Shown here: positions 38,134 through 50,520 of the stretch, one piece after another
Layout of the letters: the number at the start of each line of letters is the position of its first letter
Position numbering within the stretch: the first letter of the stretch is position 1
Source: Escarpia spicata
Taxonomy: Eukaryota > Annelida > Polychaeta > Sabellida > Siboglinidae
DNA length: 64,000 nucleotides
Reading direction: 5' to 3'
NCBI GenBank assembly: GCA_963995525.1
Contig: CAXEFP010000013.1
Coordinates: 62,001 to 126,000, forward strand
Translations under genes and position numbers: made by a program
Notes under the pieces: model-generated
What the model was told of the DNA's origin: nothing
Database searches by the model: none
What the model saw: the letters and a program-made list of their open reading frames with translations, nothing else

Positions 38134-40089
38134 TTCACACCTATAACTTACGTAATATGTTCTTGTAACTTACGTGACGGAGATAAAACGGTAACATGCA
38201 TTCCCATTTGTGATTAATCTAGTTATGTGTGTACCTTGATATCAGTCTAGCCTTCGTGAAGATTTGTAACATGCAAAACATATATTTGGGGTAAGACCAC
38301 ATTAAGGATCCGTCCGCCGAAAAAAGTGCACTTAAAATACCGTTATGCTGTGATATGCATAAATTTTGTTCAAACATTTTGACATGGGACATGTTTGTCT
38401 CGTGAGTACTAAATGTACTGCTGCTTTAGACAAGATAAAACATCAAATGGCGATGAGTTTTCACACCTATAACTTACGTAATATGTTCTTGTAACTTACG
38501 TGACGGAGATAAAACGGTAACATGCATTCCCATTTGTGGTTAATCTAGTTATGTGTGTAGCTTGATATCAGTCTAGCCTTCGTGAAGATTTGTAACATGC
38601 AAAACATATATTTGGGGTAAGACCACATTAAGGATCCGTCCGCCGAAAAAAGTGCATTTAAAATACCGTTATGCTGTGATATGCATATCTTTTTTTCGAA
38701 CACTTTGATATGGGACATGTTTGTCTCGTGAGTACTGAATGTACTGCTGCTTTAGGCAAGATAAAACATAAAATGGGGATGAGTTTTAACACCTATAACT
38801 TACGTAATATGTTCTTGTAACTTACGTGACGGAGATAAAACGGTAACATGCATTCCCATTTGTGGTTAATCTAGTTATGTGTGTAGCTTGATATCAGTCT
38901 AGCCTTCGTGAAGATTTGTAACATGCAAAACATATATTTGGGGTAAGACCACATTAAGGATCCGTCCGCCGAAAAAAGTGCACTTAAAATACCGTTATGC
39001 TGTGATATGCATATATTTTTTTCGAACACTTTGATATGGGACATGTTTGTCTCGTGAGTACTGAATGTACTGCTGCTTTAGGCAAGATAAAACATCAAAT
39101 GGGGATGAGTTTTAACACCTATAACTTACGTAATATGTTCTTGTAACTTACGTGACGGAGATAAAACGGTAACATGCATTCCCATTTGTGGTTAATCTAG
39201 TTATGTGTGTAGCTTGATATCAGTCTAGCCTTCGTGAAGATTTGTAACATGCAAAACATATATTTGGGGTAAGACCACATTAAGGATCCGTCCGCCGAAA
39301 AAAGTGCACTTAAAATACCGTTATGCTGTGATATGCATAACTTTTGTTCGAACACTTTGACATGGGACATGTTTGTCTCGTGAGTACTGAATGTACTGCT
39401 GCTTTAGACAAGATAAAACATCAAATGGGGATGAGTTTTCACACCTATAACTTACGTAATATGTTCTTGTAACTTACGTGATGGAGATAAAACGGTAACA
39501 TGCATTCCCATTTGTGGTTAATCTAGTTATGTGTGTAGCTTGATATCAGTCTAGCCTTCGTGAAGATTTGTAACATGCAAAACATCTATTTGGGGTAAGA
39601 CCACATTAAGGATCCGTCCGCCGAAAAAAGTGCACTTAAAATACCGTTATGCTGTGATATGCATAACTTTTGTTCGAACACTTTGACATGGGACATGTTT
39701 GTCTCGTGAGTACTGAATGTACTGCTGCTTTAGACAAGATAAAACATCAAATGGGGATGAATTTTCACACCTGTAACTTACGTAATATGTTCTTGTAACT
39801 TACGTGATGGAGATAAAACGGTAACATGCATTCCCATTTGTGGTTAATCTAGTTATGTGTGTAGCTTGATATCAGTCTAGCCTTCGTGAAGATTTGTAAC
39901 ATGCAAAACATCTATTTGGGGTAAGACCACATTAAGGATCCGTCCGCCGAAAAAAGTGCACTTAAAATACCGTTATGCTGTGATATGCATATATTTTGTT
40001 CGAACACTTTGATATGGGACATGTTTGTCTCGTGAGTACTGAATGTACTGCTGCTTTAGGCAAGATAAAACATGAAATGGGGATGAGTT
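38134..40089. repeat. Second 6-monomer HOR, unit 1 (M118-M123)
   Basis: Order: M118 ('gtgattaatc', 'gtactaaatg', 'ggcgatg'), M119 ('gtgcatttaaaa', 'catatcttttttt', 'cataaaatgggg'), M120 ('ttaacacc', 'tatttttttcg'), M121 ('ttaacacc', 'cataactttt'), M122 ('gtgatggag', 'cataactttt', ending 'gatgaattttc') and M123 ('cacctgtaac', 'gtgatggag', 'catatatttt'). The 'gatgaattttc...cctgtaac' junction is a clear marker, found near 39757, 41387 and 43343. Confidence 0.9.
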
Positions 40090-41719
40090 TTCACACCTAT
40101 AACTTACGTAATATGTTCTTGTAACTTACGTGACGGAGATAAAACGGTAACATGCATTCCCATTTGTGATTAATCTAGTTATGTGTGTACCTTGATATCA
40201 GTCTAGCCTTCGTGAAGATTTGTATCATGCAAAACATATATTTGGGGTAAGACCACATTAAGGATCCGTCCGCCGAAAAAAGTGCACTTAAAATACCGTT
40301 ATGCTGTGATATGCATAAATTTTGTTCAAACATTTTGACATGGGACATGTTTGTCTCGTGAGTACTAAATGTACTGCTGCTTTAGACAAGATAAAACATC
40401 AAATGGCGATGAGTTTTCACACCTATAACTTACGTAATATGTTCTTGTAACTTACGTGACGGAGATAAAACGGTAACATGCATTCCCATTTGTGGTTAAT
40501 CTAGTTATGTGTGTAGCTTGATATCAGTCTAGCCTTCGTGAAGATTTGTAACATGCAAAACATATATTTGGGGTAAGACCACATTAAGGATCCGTCCGCC
40601 GAAAAAAGTGCATTTAAAATACCGTTATGCTGTGATATGCATATCTTTTTTTCGAACACTTTGATATGGGACATGTTTGTCTCGTGAGTACTGAATGTAC
40701 TGCTGCTTTAGGCAAGATAAAACATAAAATGGGGATGAGTTTTAACACCTATAACTTACGTAATATGTTCTTGTAACTTACGTGACGGAGATAAAACGGT
40801 AACATGCATTCCCATTTGTGGTTAATCTAGTTATGTGTGTAGCTTGATATCAGTCTAGCCTTCGTGAAGATTTGTAACATGCAAAACATATATTTGGGGT
40901 AAGACCACATTAAGGATCCGTCCGCCGAAAAAAGTGCACTTAAAATACCGTTATGCTGTGATATGCATATATTTTTTTCGAACACTTTGATATGGGACAT
41001 GTTTGTCTCGTGAGTACTGAATGTACTGCTGCTTTAGGCAAGATAAAACATCAAATGGGGATGAGTTTTAACACCTATAACTTACGTAATATGTTCTTGT
41101 AACTTACGTGACGTAGATAAAACGGTAACATGCATTCCCATTTGTGATTAATCTAGTTATGTGTGTACCTTGATATCAGTCTAGCCTTCGTGAAGATTTG
41201 TAACATGCAAAACATATATTTGGGGTAAGACCACATTAAGGATCCGTCCGCCGAAAAAAGTGCACTTAAAATACCGTTATGCTGTGATATGCATAACTTT
41301 TGTTCGAACACTTTGACATGGGACATGTTTGTCTCGTGAGTACTGAATGTACTGCTGCTTTAGACAAGATAAAACATCAAATGGGGATGAATTTTCACAC
41401 CTGTAACTTACGTAATATGTTCTTGTAACTTACGTGATGGAGATAAAACGGTAACATGCATTCCCATTTGTGGTTAATCTAGTTATGTGTGTAGCTTGAT
41501 ATCAGTCTAGCCTTCGTGAAGATTTGTAACATGCAAAACATCTATTTGGGGTAAGACCACATTAAGGATCCGTCCGCCGAAAAAAGTGCACTTAAAATAC
41601 CGTTATGCTGTGATATGCATATATTTTGTTCGAACACTTTGATATGGGACATGTTTGTCTCGTGAGTACTGAATGTACTGCTGCTTTAGGCAAGATAAAA
41701 CATCAAATGGGGATGAGTT
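40090..41719. repeat. Second 6-monomer HOR, unit 2 shortened to 5 monomers (M124-M128)
   Basis: The same order as M118-M123, but positions 4 and 5 are fused into one mosaic monomer, M127. The 'gatgaattttc' marker spacing to the previous unit is therefore 1,630 bp, and to the next 1,955 bp. M124 carries a private 'gtatcatgc'. Confidence 0.9.
41068..41393. repeat. Mosaic monomer M127
   Basis: M127 begins with 'ttaacacc' as M121 does and ends in 'ggggatgaattttc' as M122 does. Its middle carries 'gtgattaatc' and 'gtgtacctt', found in neither parent but in M124 and M129. It also has 'gacgtagat'. The pattern fits one unequal exchange plus a conversion tract, or two exchanges. Confidence 0.8.
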
Positions 41720-43674
41720 TTCACACCTATAACTTACGTAATATGTTCTTGTAACTTACGTGACGGAGATAAAACGGTAACATGCATTCCCATTTGTGAT
41801 TAATCTAGTTATGTGTGTACCTTGATATCAGTCTAGCCTTCGTGAAGATTTGTAACATGCAAAACATATATTTGGGGTAAGACCACATTAAGGATCCGTC
41901 CGCCGAAAAAAGTGCACTTAAAATACCGTTATGCTGTGATATGCATAAATTTTGTTCAAACATTTTGACATGGGACATGTTTGTCTCGTGAGTACTAAAT
42001 GTACTGCTGCTTTAGACAAGATAAAACATCAAATGGCGATGAGTTTTCACACCTATAACTTACGTAATATGTTCTTGTAACTTACGTGACGGAGATAAAA
42101 CGGTAACATGCATTCCCATTTGTGGTTAATCTAGTTATGTGTGTAGCTTGATATCAGTCTAGCCTTCGTGAAGATTGTAACATGCAAAACATATATTTGG
42201 GGTAAGACCACATTAAGGATCCGTCCGCCGAAAAAAGTGCATTTAAAATACCGTTATGCTGTGATATGCATATCTTTTTTTCGAACACTTTGATATGGGA
42301 CATGTTTGTCTCGTGAGTACTGAATGTACTGCTGCTTTAGGCAAGATAAAACATAAAATGGGGATGAGTTTTAACACCTATAACTTACGTAATATGTTCT
42401 TGTAACTTACGTGACGGAGATAAAACGGTAACATGCATTCCCATTTGTGGTTAATCTAGTTATGTGTGTAGCTTGATATCAGTCTAGCCTTCGTGAAGAT
42501 TTGTAACATGCAAAACATATATTTGGGGTAAGACCACATTAAGGATCCGTCCGCCGAAAAAAGTGCACTTAAAATACCGTTATGCTGTGATATGCATATA
42601 TTTTTTTCGAACACTTTGATATGGGACATGTTTGTCTCGTGAGTACTGAATGTACTGCTGCTTTAGGCAAGATAAAACATCAAATGGGGATGAGTTTTAA
42701 CACCTATAACTTACGTAATATGTTCTTGTAACTTACGTGACGGAGATAAAACGGTAACATGCATTCCCATTTGTGGTTAATCTAGTTATGTGTGTAGCTT
42801 GATATCAGTCTAGCCTTCGTGAAGATTTGTAACATGCAAAACATATATTTGGGGTAAGACCACATTAAGGATCCGTCCGCCGAAAAAAGTGCACTTAAAA
42901 TACCGTTATGCTGTGATATGCATAACTTTTGTTCGAACACTTTGACATGGGACATGTTTGTCTCGTGAGTACTGAATGTACTGCTGCTTTAGACAAGATA
43001 AAACATCAAATGGGGATGAGTTTTCACACCTATAACTTACGTAATATGTTCTTGTAACTTACGTGATGGAGATAAAACGGTAACATGCATTCCCATTTGT
43101 GGTTAATCTAGTTATGTGTGTAGCTTGATATCAGTCTAGCCTTCGTGAAGATTTGTAACATGCAAAACATCTATTTGGGGTAAGACCACATTAAGGATCC
43201 GTCCGCCGAAAAAAGTGCACTTAAAATACCGTTATGCTGTGATATGCATAACTTTTGTTCGAACACTTTGACATGGGACATGTTTGTCTCGTGAGTACTG
43301 AATGTACTGCTGCTTTAGACAAGATAAAACATCAAATGGGGATGAATTTTCACACCTGTAACTTACGTAATATGTTCTTGTAACTTACGTGATGGAGATA
43401 AAACGGTAACATGCATTCCCATTTGTGGTTAATCTAGTTATGTGTGTAGCTTGATATCAGTCTAGCCTTCGTGAAGATTTGTAACATGCAAAACATCTAT
43501 TTGGGGTAAGACCACATTAAGGATCCGTCCGCCGAAAAAAGTGCACTTAAAATACCGTTATGCTGTGATATGCATATATTTTGTTCGAACACTTTGATAT
43601 GGGACATGTTTGTCTCGTGAGTACTGAATGTACTGCTGCTTTAGGCAAGATAAAACATCAAATGGGGATGAGTT
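41720..43674. repeat. Second 6-monomer HOR, unit 3 (1,955 bp, M129-M134)
   Basis: Full six-monomer order restored. M130 (42046-42370) is 325 bp because one T is missing ('gaagattgtaac'). M132-M134 plus M135 repeat quartet Q. Confidence 0.9.
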
Positions 43675-44326
43675 TTCACACCTATAACTTACGTAATATG
43701 TTCTTGTAACTTACGTGACGGAGATAAAACGGTAACATGCATTCCCATTTGTGATTAATCTAGTTATGTGTGTACCTTGATATCAGTCTAGCCTTCGTGA
43801 AGATTTGTAACATGCAAAACATATATTTGGGGTAAGACCACATTAAGGATCCGTCCGCCGAAAAAAGTGCACTTAAAATACCGTTATGCTGTGATATGCA
43901 TAAATTTTGTTCAAACATTTTGACATGGGACATGTTTGTCTCGTGAGTACTAAATGTACTGCTGCTTTAGACAAGATAAAACATCAAATGGCGATGAGTT
44001 TTCACACCTATAACTTACGTAATATGTTCTTGTAACTTACGTGACGGAGATAAAACGGTAACATGCATTCCCATTTGTGGTTAATCTAGTTATGTGTGTA
44101 GCTTGATATCAGTCTAGCCTTCGTGAAGATTTGTAACATGCAAAATATATATTTGGGGTAAGACCACATTAAGGATCCGTCCGCCGAAAAAAGTGCATTT
44201 AAAATACCGTTATGCTGTGATATGCATATCTTTTTTTCGAACACTTTGATATGGGACATGTTTGTCTCGTGAGTACTGAATGTACTGCTGCTTTAGGCAA
44301 GATAAAACATAAAATGGGGATGAGTT
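43675..44326. repeat. Monomers M135-M136, truncated fourth unit
   Basis: M135 matches M118/M124/M129 and M136 matches M119/M125/M130, with 'aaaatatatattt' as its own change. The order then breaks: the 'tatttttttcg' monomer expected next is absent, and M137 already has 'cataactttt'. This is the right edge of the block. Confidence 0.83.
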
Positions 44327-45304
44327 TTAACACCTATAACTTACGTAATATGTTCTTGTAACTTACGTGACGGAGATAAAACGGTAACATGCATTCCCAT
44401 TTGTGGTTAATCTAGTTATGTGTGTAGCTTGATATCAGTCTAGCCTTCGTGAAGATTTGTAACATGCAAAACATATATTTGGGGTAAGACCACATTAAGG
44501 ATCCGTCCGCCGAAAAAAGTGCACTTAAAATACCGTTATGCTGTGATATGCATAACTTTTGTTCGAACACTTTGACATGGGACATGTTTGTCTCGTGAGT
44601 ACTGAATGTACTGCTGCTTTAGACAAGATAAAACATCAAATGGGGATGAGTTTTCACACCTATAACTTACGTAATATGTTCTTGTAACTTACGTGACGGA
44701 GATAAAACGGTAACATGCATTCCCATTTGTGGTTAATCTAGTTATGTGTGTAGCTTGATATCAGTCTAGCCTTCGTGAAGATTTGTAACATGCAAAATAT
44801 CTATTTGGGGTAAGACCACATTAAGGATCCGTCCGCCGAAAAAAGTGCACTTAGAAATACCGTTATGCTGTGATATGCATAAATTTTGTTCGAACACTTT
44901 GACATGGGACATGTTTGTCTCGTGAGTACTGAATGTAGTGCTGCTTTAGACAAGATAAAACATCAAATGGGGATGAGTTTTCACACCTATAACTTACGTA
45001 ATATGTTCTTGTAACTTACGTGACGGAGATAAAACGGTAAAATGCATTCCCATTTGTGGTTAATCTAGTTATGTGTGTAGCTTGATATCAGTCTAGCCTT
45101 CGTGAAGATTTGTAACATGCAAAACATCTATTTGGGGTAAGACCACATTAAGGATCCGTCCGCCGAAAAAAGTGCACTTAAAATACCGTTATGCTGTGAT
45201 ATGCATAAATTTGTTCGAACACTTTGACATGGGACATGTTTGTCTCGTGAGTACTGAATGTAGTGCTGCTTTAGACAAGATAAAACATCAAATGGGGATG
45301 AGTT
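44327..45304. repeat. Transitional monomers M137-M139 with two indels
   Basis: M137 resembles M47/M51 without the 'gttcttttaac' change. M138 (44653-44979) is 327 bp because of one inserted G ('acttagaaatacc') and otherwise matches M48 ('aaaatatctattt', 'gtagtgctg'). M139 (44980-45304) is 325 bp; it shares 'ggtaaaatgc' and the missing T ('cataaatttgttcg') with M53. The order M137-M140 parallels M51-M54, about 28 kb to the left. Confidence 0.85.
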
Positions 45305-47260
45305 TTCAAACCTATAACTTACGTAATATGTTCTTGTAACTTACGTGACGGAGATAAAACGGTAACATGCATTCCCATTTGTGATTAATCTAGTTATGTG
45401 TGTACCTTGATATTAGTCTAGCCTTCGTGAAGATTTGTAACATGCAAAACATCTATTTGGGGTAAGACCACTTTAAGGATCCGTCCGCCGAAAAAAGTGC
45501 ACTTAAAATACCGTTATGCTGTGATATGCATATATTTTGTTCGAACACTTTGATATGGGACATGTTTGTCTCGTGAGTACTGAATGTACTGCTGCTTTAG
45601 GCAAGATAAAACATCAAATGGGGATGAGTTTTCACACCTATAACTTACGTAATATGTTCTTGTAACTTACGTGACGGAGATAAAACGGTAACATGCATTC
45701 CCATTTGTGGTTAATCTAGTTATGTGTGTAGCTTGATATCAGTCTAGCCTTCGTGAAGATTTGTAACATGCAAAACATATATTTGGGGTAAGACCAAATT
45801 AAGGATCCGTCCGCCGAAAAAAGTGCACTTAAAATACCGTTATGCTGTGATATGCATAACTTTTGTTCGAACACTTTGACATGGGACATGTTTGTCTCGT
45901 GAGTACTGAATGTACTGCTGCTTTAGACAAGATAAAACATCAAATGGGGATGAGTTTTCACACCTATAACTTACGTAATATGTTCTTGTAACTTACGTGA
46001 CGGAGATAAAACGGTAACATGCATTCCCATTTGTGGTTAATCTAGTTATGTGTGTAGCTTGATATCAGTCTAGCCTTCGTGAAGATTTGTAACATGCAAA
46101 ACATCTATTTGGGGTAAGACCACATTAAGGATCCGTCCGCCGAAAAAAGTGCACTTAAAATACCGTTATGCTGTGATATGCATAAATTTTGTTCGAACAC
46201 TTTGACATGGGACATGTTTGTCTCGTGAGTACTGAATGTAGTGCTGCTTTAGACAAGATAAAACATCAAATGGGGATGAGTTTTCAAACCTATAACTTAC
46301 GTAATATGTTCTTGTAACTTACGTGACGGAGATAAAACGGTAACATGCATTCCCATTTGTGATTAATCTAGTTATGTGTGTACCTTGATATTAGTCTAGC
46401 CTTCGTGAAGATTTGTAACATGCAAAACATCTATTTGGGGTAAGACCACATTAAGGATCCGTCCGCCGAAAAAAGTGCACTTAAAATACCGTTATGTTGT
46501 GATATGCATATATTTTGTTCGAACACTTTGATATGGGACATGTTTGTCTCGTGAGTACTGAATGTACTGCTGCTTTAGGCAAGATAAAACATCAAATGGG
46601 GATGAGTTTTCACACCTATAACTTACGTAATATGTTCTTGTAACTTACGTGACAGAGATAAAACGGTAACATGCATTCCCATTTGTGATTAATCTAGTTA
46701 TGTGTGTACCTTGATATCAGTCTAGCCTTCGTGAAGATTTGTAACATGCAAAACATATATTTGGGGTAAGACCACATTAAGGATCCGTCCGCCGAAAAAA
46801 GTGCACTTAAAATACCGTTATGCTGTGATATGCATAACTTTTGTTCGAACACTTTGACATGGGACATGTTTGTCTCGTGAGTACTGAATGTACTGCTGCT
46901 TTAGACAAGATAAAACATCAAATGGGGATGAGTTTTCACACCTATAACTTACGTAATATGTTCTTGTAACTTACGTGACGGAGATAAAACGGTAACATGC
47001 ATTCCCATTTGTGGTTAATCTAGTTATGTGTGTAGCTTGATATCAGTCTAGCCTTCGTGAAGATTTGTAACATGCAAAACATCTATTTGGGGTAAGACCA
47101 CATTAAGGATCCGTCCGCCGAAAAAAGTGCACTTAAAATACCGTTATGCTGTGATATGCATAAATTTTGTTCGAACACTTTGACATGGGACATGTTTGTC
47201 TCGTGAGTACTGAATGTAGTGCTGCTTTAGGCAAGATAAAACATCAAATGGGGATGAGTT
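45305..47260. repeat. Two trimers (M140-M142, M143-M145; 978-bp period)
   Basis: M140 and M143 share 'ttcaaacc', 'gtgattaatc', 'gatattag', 'catatatttt' and 'taggcaag'. M141 and M144 share 'cataactttt', and M142 and M145 share 'ctattt', 'cataaatttt' and 'gtagtgctg'. M144 differs by carrying 'gacagagat', 'gtgattaatc' and 'gtgtacctt'. Private changes include 'gaccactttaagg' in M140, 'gaccaaattaagg' in M141 and 'ttatgttgtg' in M143. Confidence 0.8.
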
Positions 47261-47586
47261 TTCAAACCTATAACTTACGTAATATGTTCTTGTAACTTAC
47301 GTGACGGAGATAAAACGGTAACATGCATTCCCATTTGTGGTTAATCTAGTTATGTGTGTAGCTTGATATCAGTCTAGCCTTCATGAAGATTTGTAACATG
47401 CAAAATATATATTTGGGGAAAGACCACATTAAAGATCCGTCCGCCGAAAAAAGTGCACTTAAAATACCGTTATGCTGTGATATGCATACATTTTGTTCGA
47501 ACAATTTGACATGGGACATGTTTGTCTCGTGAGTACTGAATGGACTGCTGCTTTAGACAAGATAAAACATCAAAAGTGGATGAGTT
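47261..47586. repeat. Marker monomer M146 ('ggggaaagacc' type)
   Basis: This is the fourth copy of the marker type. Private changes are 'gaatggactgctg' and 'caaaagtggatg'. Unlike the other three, it is followed by M147, which starts the third instance of the 8-monomer family; the usual 'gtacctcg' monomer is missing, so a junction lies at its right end. Confidence 0.9.
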
Positions 47587-49868
47587 TTCACAACTATAAC
47601 TTACGTAATATGTTCTTGTAACTTACGTGACGGAGATAAAACGGAAACATGCATTCCCATTTGTGGTTAATCTAGTTATGTGTGTAGCTTGATATCAGTC
47701 TAGCCTTCGTGAAGATTTGTAACATGCAAAACATCTATTTGGGGTAAGACCACATTAAGGATCCGTCCGCCGAAAAAAGTGCACTTAAAATACCGTTATG
47801 CTGTGATATGCATAAATTTTGTTCGAACACTTTGACATGGGACATGTTTGTCTCGTGAGTACTTAATGTACTGCTGCTTAAGACAAGATAAAACATCAAA
47901 TGGGGATGGGTTTTCACACCTATAACTTACGTAATATGTTTTTGTAACTAACGTGACGGAGATAAAACGGTAACATGCATTCCCATTTGTGGTTAATCTA
48001 GTTATGTGTGTAGCTTGATATCAGTCTAGCCTTCGTGAAGATTTGTAACATGCAAAACATATATTTGGGGTAAGACCACATTAAGGATCCGTCCGCCGAA
48101 AAAAGTGCACTTAAAATACCGTTATGCTGTGATATGCATATATTTTGTTCGAACACTTTGATATGGGACATGTTTGTCTCGTGAGTACTGAATGTACTGC
48201 TGCTTTAGGCAAGATAAAACATCAAATGGGGATGAGTTTTAACACCTATAACTTACGTAATATGTTCTTGTAACTTACGTGACGGAGATAAAACGGTAAC
48301 ATGCATTCCCATTTGTGGTTAATCTAGTTATGTGTGTAGCTTGATATCAGTCTAGCCTTCGTGAAGATTTGTAACATGCAAAACATATATTTGGGGTAAG
48401 ACCACATTAAGGATCCGTCCGCCGAAAAAAGTGCTCTTAAAATACCGTTATGCTGTGATATGCATAACTTTTGTTCGAACACTTTGACGTGGGACATGTT
48501 TGTCTCGTGAGTACTGAATGTACTGCTGCTTTAGACAAGATAAAACATCAAATGGGGATGAGTTTTCACACCTATAACTTACGTAATATGTTCTTGTAAC
48601 TTACTTGACGGAGATAAAACGGTAACATGCATTCCCATTAGTGGTTAATCTAGTTATGTGTGTAGCTTGATATCAGTCTAGCCTTCGTGAAGATTTGTAA
48701 CATGCAAAACATCTATTTGGGGTAAGACCACATTAAGGATCCGTCCGCCGAAAAAAGTGCACTTAAAATACCGTTATGCTGTGATATGCATAAATTTTGT
48801 TCGAACACTTTGACATGGGACATGTTTGTCTCGTGAGTACTGAATGTACTGCTGCTTTAGACAAGATAAAACATCAAATGGCGATGAGTTTTCACACCTA
48901 TAACTTACGTAATATGTTCTTGTAACTTACGTAACGGAGATAAAACGGTAACATGCATTCCCATTTGTGGTTAATCTAGTTATGTGTGTAGCTTGATATC
49001 AGTCTAGCCTTCGTGAAGATTTGTAACATGCAAAACATACATTTGGGGTAAGACCACATTAAGGATCCGTCGGCCGAAAAAAGTGCACTTAAAATACCGT
49101 TATGCTGTGATATGCATATATTTTGTTCGAACACTTTGACATGGGACATGTTTGTCTCGTGAGTACTGAATGTACTGCTGCTTTAGACAATATAAAACAT
49201 CAAATGGGGATGAGTTTTCACAACTATAACTTACGTAATAGGTTCTTGTAACTTACGTGACGGAGATAAAACGGTAACATGCATTCCCATTTGTGGTTAA
49301 TCTAGTTATGTGTGTAGCTTGATATTAGTCTAGCCTTCGTGAAGATTTGTAACATGCAAAATATATATTTGGGGTAAGACCACATTAAGGATCCGTCCGC
49401 CGACAAAAGTGCACTTAAAATACCGTTATGCTGTGATATGCATAAACTTTTTTCAAACATTTTGACATGGGACATGTTTGTCTCGTGAGTACTGAATGTA
49501 CTGCTGCTTTAGACATGATAAAACATCAAATGGAGATGAGTTTTCACACCTATAACTTACGTAATATGTTCTTGTAACTTACGTGACGGAGATAAAACGG
49601 TAACATGCATTCCCATTTGTGATTAATCTAGTTATGTGTGTACCTTGATATCAGTCTAGCCTTCGTGAAGATTTGTAACATGCAAAACATCTATTTGGGG
49701 TAAGACCACATTAAGGATCCGTCCGCCGAAAAAAGTGCACTTAAAATACCGTTATGCTGTGATATGCATAAATTTTGTTCAAACATTTTGACATGGGACA
49801 TGTTTGTCTCGTGAGTACTGAATGTACTGCTGCTTTAGACAAGATAAAACATCAAATGGCGATGAGTT
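47587..49868. repeat. Third instance of the 8-monomer family (M147-M153)
   Basis: M147-M153 follow the order of M13-M19 at an offset of 43,674 bp: 'gtacttaatg', then 'atgtttttgtaac', 'gtgctcttaaaa', a 'ggcgatg' monomer, and the T-U-V cassette at 48891-49868. It is more diverged than the two left units. Private changes include 'gctgcttaagac', 'gatgggttttc' and 'acggaaacatg' in M147, 'gtaactaacg' in M148, 'gacgtggg' in M149, 'acttacttgacgg' in M150 and 'aataggttcttg' in M152. It leads directly into the TUV-based 15-monomer HOR, which suggests that HOR grew out of this family. Confidence 0.87.
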
Positions 49869-50520
49869 TTCACACCTATAACTTACGTAATATGTTCTTG
49901 TAACTTACGTGACGGAGATAAAACGGTAACATGCATTCCCATTTGTGGTTAATCTAGTTATGTGTGTAGCTTGATATCAGTCTAGCCTACGTGAAGATTT
50001 GTAACATGCAAAACATCTATTTGGGGTAAGACCACATTAAGGATCCGTCCGCCGAAAAAAGTGCACTTAAAATACCGTTATACTGTGATATGCATATATT
50101 TTGTTCGAACACTTTGATATGGGACATGTTTGTCTCGTGAGTACTGAATGTACTGCTGCTTTAGGCAAGATAAAACATAAAAAGGGGATGAGTTTTAACA
50201 CCTATAATTTACGTAATATGTTCTTGTAACTTACGTGACGGAGATAAAACGGTAACATGCATTCCCATTTGTGGTTAATCTAGTTATGTGTGTAGCTTGA
50301 TATCAGTCTAGCCTTCGTGAAGATTTGTAACATGCAAAACATCTATTTGGGGTAAGACCACATTAAGGATCCGTCCGCCGAAAAAAGTGCACTTAAAATA
50401 CCGTTATGCTGTGATATGCATCAATTTTGTTCGAACACTTTGACATGGGACATGTTTGTCTCGTGAGTACTGAATGTACTGCTGCTTTAGACAAGATAAA
50501 ACATCAAATGGCGATGAGTT
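49869..50520. repeat. W monomer M154 and X/Y hybrid monomer M155
   Basis: M154 is type W ('gcctacgtgaag', 'ttatactg', 'taggcaag', 'cataaaaagggg'). M155 (50195-50520) opens as type X ('ttaacacctataatttacg', 'gtggttaatc') and ends as type Y ('gcatcaatttt', 'gtactgctg', 'ggcgatg'). M151-M156 therefore reads T-U-V-W-(X/Y)-T: five monomers where the neighbouring blocks have six. Confidence 0.87.

Noticed and set aside
47735..47917. 60-codon open frame on the minus strand (GTG start; protein begins MKTHPHLMFY)
   Set aside because: It lies wholly in satellite monomer M147 and the first bases of M148. The same frame is closed in the other monomers inspected by a TAA in 'gtctaaagc'. In M147 one substitution ('gctttagac' to 'gcttaagac') removed that stop. 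It starts with GTG, has no codon-level conservation, no recognisable domain and no gene context. It is an accident of mutation in a non-coding repeat.
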